From assembly GCA_964486295.1 (NCBI GenBank), contig CAZAMF010000001.1:186001-250000 (forward strand): a stretch of DNA of 64,000 nt, written 5' to 3'. The notes below the pieces were generated by a model. That model searched no databases and was not told the origin of the DNA. It saw only the letters and a list, made by a program, of their open reading frames with translations. The position numbers and the translations under genes are program-made. Origin of the DNA: CALBZG01 sp964486295 (GTDB lineage: Bacteria > Bacillota > Clostridia > Peptostreptococcales > Anaerovoracaceae). This document shows, in pieces, positions 27,709-37,150 of the stretch (the stretch's first letter is position 1; each line of letters opens with the position of its first letter).

Positions 27709-28156
27709 GATCTCGTATAGAAGAGCCAGATCCGAGGATCTGGAAAGACTTGCAACTCTTGAAGAAATCTGCTTTGCGATCCCCTGGAATGAACGAGCAC
27801 TGTCCTCGGAAATCAGAGACAGCCATCGGAAATGCTATGTGGTGGCAGAGAAAGACGGAGAAATATTAGGATACGGCGGACTTTGGATCATCCTGGATGA
27901 GGGCCATATCAACAGGATCTGTGTCCTGCCGAAACACAGAAACAAGCATATCGGACGGGGCATCGTCAGCACCCTGATGGATGAAGCTGCCAAGGAAGGC
28001 TGTAAAAGCTTCACTTTGGAATGCAGGGTATCTAATGTGAGCGCCATTCGACTCTATCTTGGACTCGGATTCAAAAAAGACGGAATCAGAAAACATTATT
28101 ATGATGACAACAATGAAGATGCTGTGATCATGTGGTATCATCCCGAAGAACATTGA
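27701..28156 (+). CDS. rimI: Ribosomal-protein alanine acetyltransferase RimI
   Basis: The 151-residue GNAT acetyltransferase has the acetyl-CoA pyrophosphate loop CVLPKHRNKHIGRGI and the C-terminal NVSAIRLYLGLGFKKDGIRKHYY typical of RimI. It acetylates the N-terminus of ribosomal protein bS18. Overlap with tsaB supports co-translation. Confidence 0.92.
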   Translation: MDEISYRRARSEDLERLATLEEICFAIPWNERALSSEIRDSHRKCYVVAEKDGEILGYGGLWIILDEGHINRICVLPKHRNKHIGRGIVSTLMDEAAKEGCKSFTLECRVSNVSAIRLYLGLGFKKDGIRKHYYDDNNEDAVIMWYHPEEH

Positions 28157-28186
28157 CCGGAATCATTTCAACATGGAGAGGATCGG

Positions 28187-29203
28187 ATGAAAGACGGAAA
28201 AATTGTAACACTCGCTTTTGAAACAAGCTGCGATGAAACCTCTGTTGCCGTGGTGCTAAACGGCAGAGAGGTGCTTTCCAATGTGATTTCGTCTCAGATC
28301 GAGGTGCATAAAACCTTCGGCGGCGTGGTTCCTGAGATCGCATCCAGGCACCATCTCGAAAATATAAACCGGGTCCTTGAAAGCGCGCTGGAAGAAGCAG
28401 GCATCACCCTTGAAGAAGTGGATGTCGTGGGGGTGACCAGCGGACCGGGGCTCGTGGGGGCGCTTCTGATCGGATTGTCAACAGCGAAGGCTATTGCACT
28501 GGCCATCGATAAGCCTTTGGTAGGCGTACATCATATTATGGCGCATATCGCCGCCAACTATATTGAACATAAAGAGCTGGAACCGCCGTTTGCTGCGCTC
28601 ATCGTCAGCGGAGGGCATACAGCCATCGCCAGAGTCGATACATACAATCACTGTGAGATCCTGGGTGAAACCCGGGATGATGCTGTTGGAGAGGCGTATG
28701 ATAAAGTGGCAAGAGTGCTTGGCATGGGCTATCCCGGAGGACCGCAGATCGATCAAGCGGCAGAAACCGGAAATCCAGAGGCGGTTCATTTCAAACGAGT
28801 GTTCCTGGAGAAGGATAGCTACGATTTCAGCTTCAGCGGGATCAAAACCGGAGTCCTGAACTATATTAACAGCGAAAAACAGGCCGGGAGGCCAATTCAT
28901 ATAGAAGACATTTCGGCCAGCTTTCAACAGGCCGTGCTGGATGTGATCGTTGAAAAAACAATGAAGGCCATCCAGGAGCTTCAATACGACAAGCTGGCAG
29001 TGGCCGGAGGCGTCGCTTCAAACAGCAAACTTCGGAGCATGCTCAGAACGGAATGCGAGAAGCGGGGAGTGAGCCTTTTTATGCCGTCACCGGTATTATG
29101 CACGGACAATGCCGCCATGATCGGTGCTGCAGCTTACTATAAATATATAGAAGGGAAAACAGACGGACTGGATCTGGATGCATATCCAAATCTGAAATTG
29201 TAA
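28187..29203 (+). CDS. tsaD: t6A synthesis protein TsaD
   Basis: The 338-residue catalytic subunit transfers threonylcarbamoyl to tRNA A37. It has LAFETSCDETSVAVV at 9-23, the iron-binding HxxxH at 116/120, SGGHTAIARV and the C-terminal CTDNAAMIG. Its gene is 30 bp after rimI and abuts the ABC-F gene. Confidence 0.97.
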   Translation: MKDGKIVTLAFETSCDETSVAVVLNGREVLSNVISSQIEVHKTFGGVVPEIASRHHLENINRVLESALEEAGITLEEVDVVGVTSGPGLVGALLIGLSTAKAIALAIDKPLVGVHHIMAHIAANYIEHKELEPPFAALIVSGGHTAIARVDTYNHCEILGETRDDAVGEAYDKVARVLGMGYPGGPQIDQAAETGNPEAVHFKRVFLEKDSYDFSFSGIKTGVLNYINSEKQAGRPIHIEDISASFQQAVLDVIVEKTMKAIQELQYDKLAVAGGVASNSKLRSMLRTECEKRGVSLFMPSPVLCTDNAAMIGAAAYYKYIEGKTDGLDLDAYPNLKL

Positions 29204-29204
29204 T

Positions 29205-31148
29205 ATGATCATACTGAGCGCAAAAAACATCACAAAAGCATACGGAGTCGATATCATACTGAAGGACGTTTCCTTCCACATCAATGAGGGGGACAGGATC
29301 GGGCTTGTGGGCGCCAACGGAGCCGGGAAGTCGACACTGCTCAATATTCTGGCCGGAGAGATTTCCTGCGAATCGGGAGATTTTTTTGTGTCCAAAGATC
29401 GCCGTATCGGTTACCTGAAGCAAAAAAACAGCTTTGTTGAGGACAACACCGTATTTGAAGAGGTGAAATCCATCTTCCGGGAGCTGGAAGAGATGGAAGC
29501 CGAGCTGCAAAAATGCTCGCTGGAGATTTCAGAGGCTGCCGGCTCCAGAACTGACCTGGATAAGATACTCAAGCGATACGACGAGCTTCAGCATCGTTTT
29601 GAGCTGGCCGGCGGTTACACCTACAGAAGTGAGATCGTCGGTATTTTAAGCAGCATGGCATTCGGCGAAAGCACCTACGATAAAAAGATATCCACACTCT
29701 CGGGCGGAGAACAGACCAGACTGGCACTGGCCTGCCTGCTTCTGAAAAAGCCCGATATTCTCATGCTGGACGAGCCCACCAATCATCTGGATATCGGGAT
29801 GCTGAAATGGCTGGAGCAGTACCTGAAAAGCTATTCGGGAACACTTCTGGTCATTTCTCATGACAGGTATTTCCTGAATCAGATCGCAACGGCTATTTTT
29901 GAAATCGAAAACCATAAATTAGTCACCTATCAGGGCAATTATGATCAGTTCGCTGAAAAAAAGCGCGCCCGAAGAGAGGATGAATTACGGCATTATCAAG
30001 CCCAACAGGACGAGATCTCAAGGCAGGAAGAACTGATCCGAAGGTTTAAGGAACGGGGCACCGAGAAACTTGCCAAGAGAGCGGCTTCCCGGGAGAAAAG
30101 ACTGGGCGCTATTGAGCGGATAGAAAGACCGGAGAATCATCAGGGAAGGATCAAGATCCATTTCAAAGAAGACTACAACAGCGGCTATGACGTTCTGAAA
30201 GCTGAAGGCCTCGAGAAAAGCTTCGGCCGCGGACAAAACAGGAGAGTCCTGTTCCGGAATGTCGATTTCGACATCAAGAGAGGCGAGAGGATCTGCATCG
30301 TCGGCCCCAACGGAATAGGGAAGACAACGCTCCTTCGTATTATGATGGAAGAAATTCCCGCTGACAGCGGTTATTTAAAGGTCGGACACAACGTTGCTTT
30401 CGGGTATTACGATCAGGGGCAAAAGGGCCTCAATGACGAAAATACGGTTCTTGAGGAACTCAAAGAGTCCTACAGGCTCTATACTGATACTGAAATGCGT
30501 TCTTTGCTGGGCAGATTTCTATTTAAAAATGATATGGTGTTTCTGAAAGTCGGCTCGCTGTCCGGCGGAGAGAAAGCCAGACTATCCCTTTTGAAGATGA
30601 TGCTGTCGGGGGCCAACACCCTGGTGCTGGATGAACCCACCAACCATCTTGACATTGATTCCAAGGAAGTTTTTGAAGATGCGCTGCTGGATTTTCCGGG
30701 GACCGTGGTCTGCGTATCCCATGACCGGTATTTTCTCAACAAAATCCCCACCCGGATTTTCGAGCTGGAGCAAGATGGCATGAAAGAATACCTCGGGAAA
30801 TACGATTATTATGTTGAAAAAAAGCAGAGCATCGTTTCTGCGAAAAAATATCTGGAAGAACTGTCCGGTGAACCGGCGGTCGCCAAACAGCCGAAAAGCG
30901 AATCTGCCGAAAGACGGAGAATGAACAAGGAAGAAGAATCTCTGAAAAGAAGCAAAATGCGCCAAATCGAAAAAACGGAAGCCCTCATCGCGGAACTTTA
31001 CCGGGAGCAGGAAACCCTGCTCAAAGAGATGGAATCGGATGACGTCAGAACGGATCATGTCAGATTATCCGACCTGTCGGACAGACTTTTCCAGGTAGAT
31101 AAGGCCATCGAAGAGGCCTGCGACAGGTGGGAATCGTTGCAAAATTAA
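29205..31148 (+). CDS. ABC-F translation ATPase
   Basis: The 647-residue soluble protein has two ABC domains: Walker A GANGAGKST and GPNGIGKTT, signatures LSGGEQTRLA and LSGGEKARLS, and two LDEPTNHLDI motifs. A charged linker lies around residues 245-300 and a C-terminal coiled coil from about 560. This architecture matches ribosome-acting ABC-F proteins (Uup/YdiF-type), not membrane transporters. Whether it gives antibiotic protection cannot be told from sequence. Confidence 0.93.
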   Translation: MIILSAKNITKAYGVDIILKDVSFHINEGDRIGLVGANGAGKSTLLNILAGEISCESGDFFVSKDRRIGYLKQKNSFVEDNTVFEEVKSIFRELEEMEAELQKCSLEISEAAGSRTDLDKILKRYDELQHRFELAGGYTYRSEIVGILSSMAFGESTYDKKISTLSGGEQTRLALACLLLKKPDILMLDEPTNHLDIGMLKWLEQYLKSYSGTLLVISHDRYFLNQIATAIFEIENHKLVTYQGNYDQFAEKKRARREDELRHYQAQQDEISRQEELIRRFKERGTEKLAKRAASREKRLGAIERIERPENHQGRIKIHFKEDYNSGYDVLKAEGLEKSFGRGQNRRVLFRNVDFDIKRGERICIVGPNGIGKTTLLRIMMEEIPADSGYLKVGHNVAFGYYDQGQKGLNDENTVLEELKESYRLYTDTEMRSLLGRFLFKNDMVFLKVGSLSGGEKARLSLLKMMLSGANTLVLDEPTNHLDIDSKEVFEDALLDFPGTVVCVSHDRYFLNKIPTRIFELEQDGMKEYLGKYDYYVEKKQSIVSAKKYLEELSGEPAVAKQPKSESAERRRMNKEEESLKRSKMRQIEKTEALIAELYREQETLLKEMESDDVRTDHVRLSDLSDRLFQVDKAIEEACDRWESLQN

Positions 31149-31195
31149 CGTTTTTCGACGGCCCAATAAAAAGTTATTATTTTTTATAAATACTA

Positions 31196-31224
31196 TTGCA
31201 ATGGAGATTATAACCCATTATAAT
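31196..31224 (+). promoter_or_regulatory. acpP promoter
   Basis: TTGCAA (31196-31201), 17 nt, perfect TATAAT (31219-31224). A GC-rich hairpin with a 3-nt bulge follows at about 31236-31264 in the leader. Confidence 0.7.
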
Positions 31225-31302
31225 GATTTTGTTCTGCCCGTGGCGGCAAAAGAATGCCGCGGGAAAATAGTAATAGGATTTTAGCTATATGGAGGATAAG
31301 TC

Positions 31303-31533
31303 ATGACATTTGAAAAAGTAAGAGATATAATTTGCGATCAGCTCAGCGTAGATGAGAGCCTGGTATTACCGGAAACACATCTGATGAAAGATCTGGAAGC
31401 AGATTCACTGGATGCGGTAGAAATCATAATGGCCATCGAAGATGAGTTTGACCTCGAAGTTCCTGATGAAGACGCAGAAAAGTTCCAAATTGTTGGCGAC
31501 ATCGTGAAGTACATCGAAGAAAACACAAAATAA
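31303..31533 (+). CDS. acpP: Acyl carrier protein
   Basis: The 76-residue acidic four-helix protein carries the phosphopantetheine serine in LEADSLDAVEIIMAIEDEF. It shuttles acyl chains in fatty acid synthesis. It is monocistronic with its own promoter and terminator, unlike the usual placement next to fab genes. Confidence 0.97.
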   Translation: MTFEKVRDIICDQLSVDESLVLPETHLMKDLEADSLDAVEIIMAIEDEFDLEVPDEDAEKFQIVGDIVKYIEENTK

Positions 31534-31544
31534 GTCAAGCCTCT

Positions 31545-31571
31545 AAAAACCCGCCTTTATGACGGGTTTTT
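31545..31571 (+). terminator. Terminator after acpP
   Basis: The AAAAACCCG / CGGGTTTTT stem (31545-31553 and 31563-31571) has a 9-nt loop and ends in a T-run. Confidence 0.88.
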
Positions 31572-31657
31572 AAATATTTTGGGTAAAAACCTATTAATTG
31601 ATAAAAACAGAACCAAAATTTGCAATAGTTGAAACATCAGAACAGGGGGATCCTATT

Positions 31658-32296
31658 ATGAATGAACCAAAAAAAATATCCAGCGCGGTCATCAGGCGGC
31701 TTCCGAGATACAGAAGATACCTCAAAGAATTGCGCAAGAAAGGCGTTGATAAAATATCTTCCAACGAATTGAGCGCATTGATCGGATACAGCGCATCACA
31801 GATCAGGCAGGACCTTAATAATTTCGGTGGCTTCGGACAGCAGGGCTATGGATATAATGTGGAAGGGCTGTACCACGAGATCAGCGCCATTCTGGGGCTG
31901 GACAAAGAACATACCATCGTGATCATCGGAGCAGGAAAACTGGGTAGTGCCATCGCCAATAATACGTATGGCCGGGCAGGATTTTCAGTAAAAGCGCTGT
32001 TTGATATAAAAGAAGACCTGATCGGTACAAAGAGCAATGGAGTTGAAGTATTGGATATCGAAAATCTGGTAACCTTTGTGGAAGAAAACAAGATCGACAT
32101 CGGCGTGATCTGTACGCAGCCTCAGCCCGCCCAGGAAATCGCAGACAAATTGTCTTTTGCCGGAATCAAGGGGATCTGGAATTTCGCGCCCATCGATCTG
32201 GAAGTGCCTAGTCGCGTAGCGCTTGAAAATGTTCACCTGTCAGACAGCCTGCATTCTCTTGTGTACCATATCAATACCATGAATAAAAGAAAATAA
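31658..32296 (+). CDS. rex: Redox-sensing repressor Rex
   Basis: The 212-residue protein has an N-terminal winged helix (about 10-80, SALIGYSASQIRQDLNNFGGFG) and a Rossmann NAD(H) domain (TIVIIGAGKLGSAIAN). Rex represses fermentation and electron-transfer genes until NADH rises. ATG 31658 is chosen because AGGGGGATCC precedes it and homologues begin there; upstream in-frame residues look non-native. Confidence 0.96.
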   Translation: MNEPKKISSAVIRRLPRYRRYLKELRKKGVDKISSNELSALIGYSASQIRQDLNNFGGFGQQGYGYNVEGLYHEISAILGLDKEHTIVIIGAGKLGSAIANNTYGRAGFSVKALFDIKEDLIGTKSNGVEVLDIENLVTFVEENKIDIGVICTQPQPAQEIADKLSFAGIKGIWNFAPIDLEVPSRVALENVHLSDSLHSLVYHINTMNKRK

Positions 32297-32323
32297 CCGC
32301 TTCACTCCTCGCGAAACGGTTAT
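32293..32323 (-). terminator. Terminator for the ferredoxin gene
   Basis: A hairpin with outer stem ATAACCG / CGGTTAT, overlapping the rex stop codon, is followed on the minus strand by TTTTCTTTTATT. Confidence 0.65.
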
Positions 32324-32353
32324 CAGCCATCAATGTTTGTTTAATGTGAACTA

Positions 32354-32524
32354 TTAAGCTTCCACTGGTGCATCTACAGGGCATACGTTAGCGCAAGCAC
32401 CACAATCGATGCATTTGTCAGCGTCGATTACATATATGCTGTCGCCTTCTGAGATTGCCTCTACCGGACATTCAGGTACACAAGCTCCGCAAGCGATGCA
32501 AGCTTCAGTGATTTTGTAACTCAT
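32354..32524 (-). CDS. 2[4Fe-4S] ferredoxin
   Basis: The 56-residue protein has two CxxCxxCxxxCP clusters: CIACGACVPECP and CIDCGACANVCP. This is the classic low-potential clostridial electron carrier. The ATG at 32524 is preceded by AAAGGAGG. It converges on rex, an arrangement consistent with redox metabolism, though no clear Rex site was seen in its upstream gap. Confidence 0.96.
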   Translation of the reverse strand: MSYKITEACIACGACVPECPVEAISEGDSIYVIDADKCIDCGACANVCPVDAPVEA

Positions 32525-32625
32525 TTTGAATCCTCCTTTGAAAACCTTGCGTTTTTCTAATGAACAGAGCCATTATAACATTAAAGGTATGGCAAGTAAA
32601 GATTAAAAATAGGAGTATTTTTTGC

Positions 32626-33435
32626 ATGAAAGTATACGCATTAGTCGGGAAAAGCGGAACGGGAAAAAGCTATCAGGCAATGAACCTATGCAGGGATCTG
32701 GATATAGAAGCCATCATTGATGATGGCCTTCTGATCTATGGGAACGGCATTCTCGCAGGTATATCCGCGAAACGCCAGAAAACCAAAGCGGGGGCTATCA
32801 AAACCGCTCTCTTCACGGAAGAAGAGCACCGCTCTGATGTGGTAGAAAAGCTGCGCAGGGTAAACCCGGGCAGCATCCTGGTGCTGGGGACGTCTGACAG
32901 GATGATCGAACGGATCGTCAAAAGGCTGGAGCTTCCTTTTCCGGAAAAAACGATCTATATTGAAGATATTACGACGGAGAAAGAACGGCTGATCGCCGAT
33001 AAACAGCGCCATGAACTGGGGAAACACGTCATTCCGGTGCCCACATTCCAGCTGAAGAGAGAGTTTTCAGGCTACTTTGTGGACCCGCTGAAGATTTTCA
33101 GGGGGCTGGGCAGCGGCAAGGCGGCTTTTACCGAAAAATCAGTGGTCCGCCCCACCTACAGCTATATGGGTGGATTTTATATTTCCGACAATGCCATCAG
33201 CGATATCGTAACGATCCTGGCGAATGAAGTGAAGGGCGTGGATTCCGTCCTCCGGGTGACCACCGGGACAGACAAGCACGGCGTTTCGATTTCCGTGCTG
33301 GTCATCATGGAATACGGCTGCCGCATCATGGATGCTGCGAAGGAATATCAGCGGATGATCGAGAATAAGGTGTTTGAAATGACGGCTTTCAATGTAGCCA
33401 ATGTGGATATAGAAGTCCGGGGACTTAAAACATGA
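32626..33435 (+). CDS. P-loop ATPase fused to an Asp23/Gls24-like domain
   Basis: The 269-residue protein starts with Walker A GKSGTGKS (8-15), has a nucleotide-binding domain to about residue 165, and ends with an Asp23/Gls24-type alpha-beta domain (about 170-267, YISDNAISDIVTILANEVKGV). Asp23 proteins are membrane-associated and envelope-stress linked in Bacillota. The combined role is not known. ATG 32626 follows AGGAG. Its stop overlaps the glycosylase start by 4 bp. Confidence 0.8.
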   Translation: MKVYALVGKSGTGKSYQAMNLCRDLDIEAIIDDGLLIYGNGILAGISAKRQKTKAGAIKTALFTEEEHRSDVVEKLRRVNPGSILVLGTSDRMIERIVKRLELPFPEKTIYIEDITTEKERLIADKQRHELGKHVIPVPTFQLKREFSGYFVDPLKIFRGLGSGKAAFTEKSVVRPTYSYMGGFYISDNAISDIVTILANEVKGVDSVLRVTTGTDKHGVSISVLVIMEYGCRIMDAAKEYQRMIENKVFEMTAFNVANVDIEVRGLKT

Positions 33436-34337
33436 TCGTAAGAGAACATATCAAAGACTTTTCATTAAAGCATACCTTTGAGTGCGGACAATGCTTTCGC
33501 TGGGATCGGCAGCCGGATGGCAGTTACGTGGGCATAGCCGGAGGCAGAGCCGCAAAAATCTCATTCCGGCCGGTTGGCGGCGAATATGAAGGCACACTGA
33601 CCATCGAGAACGGCAGATTGGAAGTCAATACGGAAGAAGACAATGCCGAGTACCGGGAATTCTGGCAGGATTATCTGGATATGAACAGAGACTACGGGGA
33701 GATCAAGAAACGGATCACCGGCTGTGATCCCGTGATGGAAGAGGTCATCGAAGCGGGGGCCGGCATGAGGATCTTGAAGCAGGATCCCTGGGAAGCACTG
33801 GTTTCCTTCATCATTTCTCAGAACAATAACATTTCCAGGATCAAAAGCTGCATCGATAATCTGTGCCGCGCCTATGGGGAGCCGTTGGGCGTATTTGAAG
33901 GCAGGGAGAGATTCGCGTTTCCGGCTCCTGAAATACTGGCCGCTTTGGAACCGGAGGATCTGGATCCGATCCGGCTCGGCTACCGGGCGAAATATATCGT
34001 CGAAACCGCCCGGGCCGTCATGAAGGAAGGCGTGCAGAAGCTGTATGATCTGCAAAGGGATCATCCGGATGAGGGCTATCGGTACCTTTGCTCGTTGCCC
34101 GGGGTGGGGCCTAAGGTTGCAAACTGTATCATGCTCTTCGGCCTGGGACAAATGTGCTGCTTTCCCGTGGACGTATGGATCAGAAGGATCATGAGCGAAT
34201 TATACGGGATCCCGGAACAGAACCTCAAAGCCATCGAGGATTTTGGAAACGAAAAGTTCGGTGAATACAGCGGCATCGCGCAACAATATCTTTTCTATTA
34301 TGTGTCCAAAGTCAGGGATAAAAAGCAGGGTAAATAA
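33432..34337 (+). CDS. ogg: 8-oxoguanine DNA glycosylase (OGG1 family)
   Basis: The 301-residue base-excision enzyme has the OGG N-terminal domain (FECGQCFRW) and helix-hairpin-helix GPD domain LPGVGPKVANC. Catalytic Lys228 and Asp247 (FPVDVW) are present. It removes oxidised guanine and cleaves the strand. ATG 33432 overlaps the upstream stop. Confidence 0.92.
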   Translation: MIVREHIKDFSLKHTFECGQCFRWDRQPDGSYVGIAGGRAAKISFRPVGGEYEGTLTIENGRLEVNTEEDNAEYREFWQDYLDMNRDYGEIKKRITGCDPVMEEVIEAGAGMRILKQDPWEALVSFIISQNNNISRIKSCIDNLCRAYGEPLGVFEGRERFAFPAPEILAALEPEDLDPIRLGYRAKYIVETARAVMKEGVQKLYDLQRDHPDEGYRYLCSLPGVGPKVANCIMLFGLGQMCCFPVDVWIRRIMSELYGIPEQNLKAIEDFGNEKFGEYSGIAQQYLFYYVSKVRDKKQGK

Positions 34338-34399
34338 TATTATGTAAACCAGCAACGGTTTTTTTGAGAGAAATATTGGAAAATCGCGGATAAATCGAC

Positions 34400-34426
34400 A
34401 AAAACACGCGCATCGTGCGTGTTTTT
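34400..34426 (+). terminator. Terminator after the glycosylase gene
   Basis: A ten-base-pair stem AAAAACACGC / GCGTGTTTTT with a 7-nt loop that ends in T residues. Confidence 0.85.
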
Positions 34427-34470
34427 CATTTATTTGAACAAAAATATGCAAAAAAATGTTCCCAAAACTG

Positions 34471-34499
34471 TTGACATAAAGGATACAATGAGGTATATT
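34471..34499 (+). promoter_or_regulatory. groES-groEL promoter
   Basis: Perfect TTGACA (34471-34476), 17 nt, TATATT (34494-34499), immediately before the CIRCE operator. Confidence 0.8.
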
Positions 34500-34503
34500 A
34501 CAT

Positions 34504-34530
34504 TTGGCACTCAAATATATAGAGTGCTAA
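34504..34530. promoter_or_regulatory. CIRCE operator (HrcA binding site)
   Basis: TTGGCACTC, 9-nt spacer, GAGTGCTAA. This differs by one base from the canonical CIRCE inverted repeat. HrcA repression here gives heat-shock control of the chaperonin operon. Confidence 0.95.
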
Positions 34531-34582
34531 CAAAATTTGTATGAATAATTAAATTGATGCATATGGCGAAAGGAGATTCAAA

Positions 34583-34861
34583 ATGAGTTTTGGAATTAAG
34601 CCTCTTGGCGACAAACTGGTAATCAAAAAGTGCGAGGCTGAAGAGAAGACAGCCAGCGGGATCGTGCTTCCCGGACAGGCAAAAGAAAAACCTCAGATGG
34701 CGGAAGTGGTCGCAGTAGGACCGGGGACGAAAGACGAGGAGATGCAGGTCAAAGTCGGAGATAAAGTGATATACAGAAAGTACGGCGGCGATGACATCAA
34801 GTACGACGGCGAAGAGTATACTATTTTATCACAGCGCGAAATATTAGCAGTTGTTGAATAG
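34583..34861 (+). CDS. groS: Co-chaperonin GroES
   Basis: The 92-residue Cpn10 has the start region KPLGDKLVIKKCEAEEKTASGIVLP and a mobile loop. It forms the heptameric lid of GroEL. A good AAAGGAG site precedes ATG 34583, and CIRCE controls the operon. Confidence 0.98.
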   Translation: MSFGIKPLGDKLVIKKCEAEEKTASGIVLPGQAKEKPQMAEVVAVGPGTKDEEMQVKVGDKVIYRKYGGDDIKYDGEEYTILSQREILAVVE

Positions 34862-34874
34862 GAGGGACCATAAA

Positions 34875-36506
34875 ATGGCTAAAGAAATGTATTACGGAGA
34901 AGAAGCAAGGAAAAAATTACTTTCCGGAGTGGATCAGCTTGCAAACACAGTGAAAATCACTTTAGGACCGAAAGGCAGAAACGTACTGCTGGAAAAGAAA
35001 TTCGGCAGCCCGCTCATCACCAATGACGGAGTTACCATTGCGAAAGAAATCGAACTGGAAGATCCTATGGAAAACATGGGAGCACAGCTTGTTAAGGAAG
35101 TTGCTACCAAGACCAATGATGTGGCCGGAGACGGAACAACCACAGCAACTCTTCTTGCCCAGATCATTATAAAAGAAGGTTTCAAAAACGTTGCAGCCGG
35201 CGCGAACCCGATGGTTCTGAAACGCGGCATACAAGGAGCAGTTGATGTGGCAGTCAATGAGATCGCTGCATTATCCAAACAGGTAGGTTCCAAAGAATCC
35301 ATTGCCCAGGTAGCGTCCGTTTCGGCCAGCGACAATGAGATCGGAAACCTGATCGCGGAAGCCATGGAAAAAGTCGGCAAGGATGGCGTCATCACTGTTG
35401 AAGAGTCCAAATCCATGGGCACCACCCTGGAAGTCGTAGAAGGTATGCAGTTTGACAGAGGGTATGTATCCGCCTACATGGTGACCGACACCGAAAAAAT
35501 GGAAGCGGTGATGGAAAATCCATATATCCTTCTCACCGACAAGAAAATTTCGAATATACAGGACCTGCTTCCGCTGCTTGAGCAGATCGTTCAGCAGGGC
35601 AAAAAACTCCTGATCGTATGTGAGGACCTGGAAGGCGAAGCTCTGGCAACCATCGTTGTCAATAAAATCAGAGGCACATTCGACTGTGTCGCTGTAAAAG
35701 CTCCTGGATTCGGTGAAAGAAGAAAGGCCATGATGGAAGACCTGGCGATCCTGACCGGCGGTACCGTCATCACGGAAGAGCTTGGCTACGACATCAAGGA
35801 AGCCACCGTTGATATGCTTGGAAAAGCCACATCCGTCAAAGTCAACAAGGAAACTACAGTCATCGTTGGCGGCGCAGGCAAGGCAGTTGACATTGAAGCC
35901 CGCTGCAACCAGCTCAAGAAGCAGGCAGCAGAAACAACCAGCGAATTCGACAAGGAAAAAACCCTGGAACGTCTTGCCAAATTAGCCGGCGGCGTTGCGG
36001 TCATCAAAGTCGGAGCAGCAACCGAAACAGAACTCAAAGAAAGAAAGCTGAGAATAGAGGATGCCCTCAACGCTACGAAAGCAGCTGTTGAAGAAGGGAT
36101 CGTAGCCGGCGGCGGTGTCGCCCTGGTCAATGCCATTCCGGCTGTTGCCAAATATGTAAAAGGTTTGTCCGGTGATGAAAAGACCGGTGCAAACATCATC
36201 ATGAGAGCCCTGGAGGAACCGGTACGCCAGATCTCGGAAAACGCCGGCTTTGAAGGAAGCGTCGTCGTTGCCAAGATCAAGAGCTCCAAGGTTGGAACCG
36301 GATTCAATGCTGCAACAGAGCAGTATATGGACATGATGCAGGCAGGGATCGTTGACCCGGCCAAAGTAACCAGAAGCGCACTTCAGAATGCAGCATCCGC
36401 ATCCGCTATGCTCCTTACAACCGAAGCCGGTGTAGTGGAAGTTCAGAAGGATGAGCCGATGATGCCTCCAATGGGCGGCATGGGTGGTATGGGCGGCATG
36501 ATGTAA
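34875..36506 (+). CDS. groL: Chaperonin GroEL
   Basis: The 543-residue Cpn60 has ATP-site GDGTTTATLLA and ends in the flexible GGM-repeat tail (MGGMGGMGGMM). ATG 34875 follows AGGAGG and gives the usual MAKEM start; the longer reading frame upstream has no support. Confidence 0.98.
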   Translation: MAKEMYYGEEARKKLLSGVDQLANTVKITLGPKGRNVLLEKKFGSPLITNDGVTIAKEIELEDPMENMGAQLVKEVATKTNDVAGDGTTTATLLAQIIIKEGFKNVAAGANPMVLKRGIQGAVDVAVNEIAALSKQVGSKESIAQVASVSASDNEIGNLIAEAMEKVGKDGVITVEESKSMGTTLEVVEGMQFDRGYVSAYMVTDTEKMEAVMENPYILLTDKKISNIQDLLPLLEQIVQQGKKLLIVCEDLEGEALATIVVNKIRGTFDCVAVKAPGFGERRKAMMEDLAILTGGTVITEELGYDIKEATVDMLGKATSVKVNKETTVIVGGAGKAVDIEARCNQLKKQAAETTSEFDKEKTLERLAKLAGGVAVIKVGAATETELKERKLRIEDALNATKAAVEEGIVAGGGVALVNAIPAVAKYVKGLSGDEKTGANIIMRALEEPVRQISENAGFEGSVVVAKIKSSKVGTGFNAATEQYMDMMQAGIVDPAKVTRSALQNAASASAMLLTTEAGVVEVQKDEPMMPPMGGMGGMGGMM

Positions 36507-36560
36507 TCGCCACCGGAAAGTCGCAAGACAGTCCGGACCATAAGTAATCAAGTTGAATAA

Positions 36561-36595
36561 CAAAGGGCTGTACCGATATTCGGTACAGCCCTTTG
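36561..36595. terminator. Strong hairpin between groEL and a convergent gene
   Basis: A perfect 16-bp stem (36561-36576 and 36580-36595) with a 3-nt loop. It lacks a long U-tract but is placed to stop both convergent transcripts. Confidence 0.75.
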
Positions 36596-36619
36596 CGGCA
36601 TTCCGGCCTATGACAGCCG

Positions 36620-36937
36620 TTAAAAAATCTTGACCATTGTGACGGTTGCGGCAAGCGTGCAGTAAATGCCGGTCAGTAAAGCGGCGAAGACCAAAATAGC
36701 CGGCTCTTTCTTCCTTACGATAGAGAAGAAAGAAGTAATGATCACAATAACGCCGCAGGCAAACATCAATGCAGTCAGAACGGACGGCAATGGATTGGCG
36801 GCAATGATATCAATACCGGTGATGGATCCGTCTTTCCACGGAAGCGAAGATACTGCAGTAAAAAGCACTATTTCGATGACCATAGCGAACACGGACCATC
36901 TTCCTGAATTTGTTGAAGGTAATAATCTGAGTTTCAT
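36620..36937 (-). CDS. Small membrane protein of unknown function
   Basis: The roughly 105-residue protein has three predicted membrane helices (about 16-34, 50-70 and 77-102) separated by short loops. I do not recognise a family. ATG 36937 is preceded by AGGAACG; an alternative in-frame ATG lies 7 codons upstream. Confidence 0.65.
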   Translation of the reverse strand: MKLRLLPSTNSGRWSVFAMVIEIVLFTAVSSLPWKDGSITGIDIIAANPLPSVLTALMFACGVIVIITSFFSIVRKKEPAILVFAALLTGIYCTLAATVTMVKIF

Positions 36938-37082
36938 CGTTCCTGCCCCCTTACTCACCTGTTAAAATACTAAAATAACCTGATTACTTCTATTCATGCA
37001 GCTAATATATATACTATACCCATATTTTCCAAATTAACCATGACATGCTGCGAAGCAAGACGCTTTTCGTTTTTGTTTTGTA

Positions 37083-37111
37083 TTGAAAGAACAAAGGAAA
37101 CGTAATATAAT
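37083..37111 (+). promoter_or_regulatory. Promoter of the VanY-type peptidase gene
   Basis: TTGAAA (37083-37088), 17 nt, TATAAT (37106-37111); it may also serve guaB-guaA downstream. Confidence 0.65.
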
Positions 37112-37150
37112 GAAGTAATCTTTTTTTCAGAGGGTCAAACCGGAGGCAAA

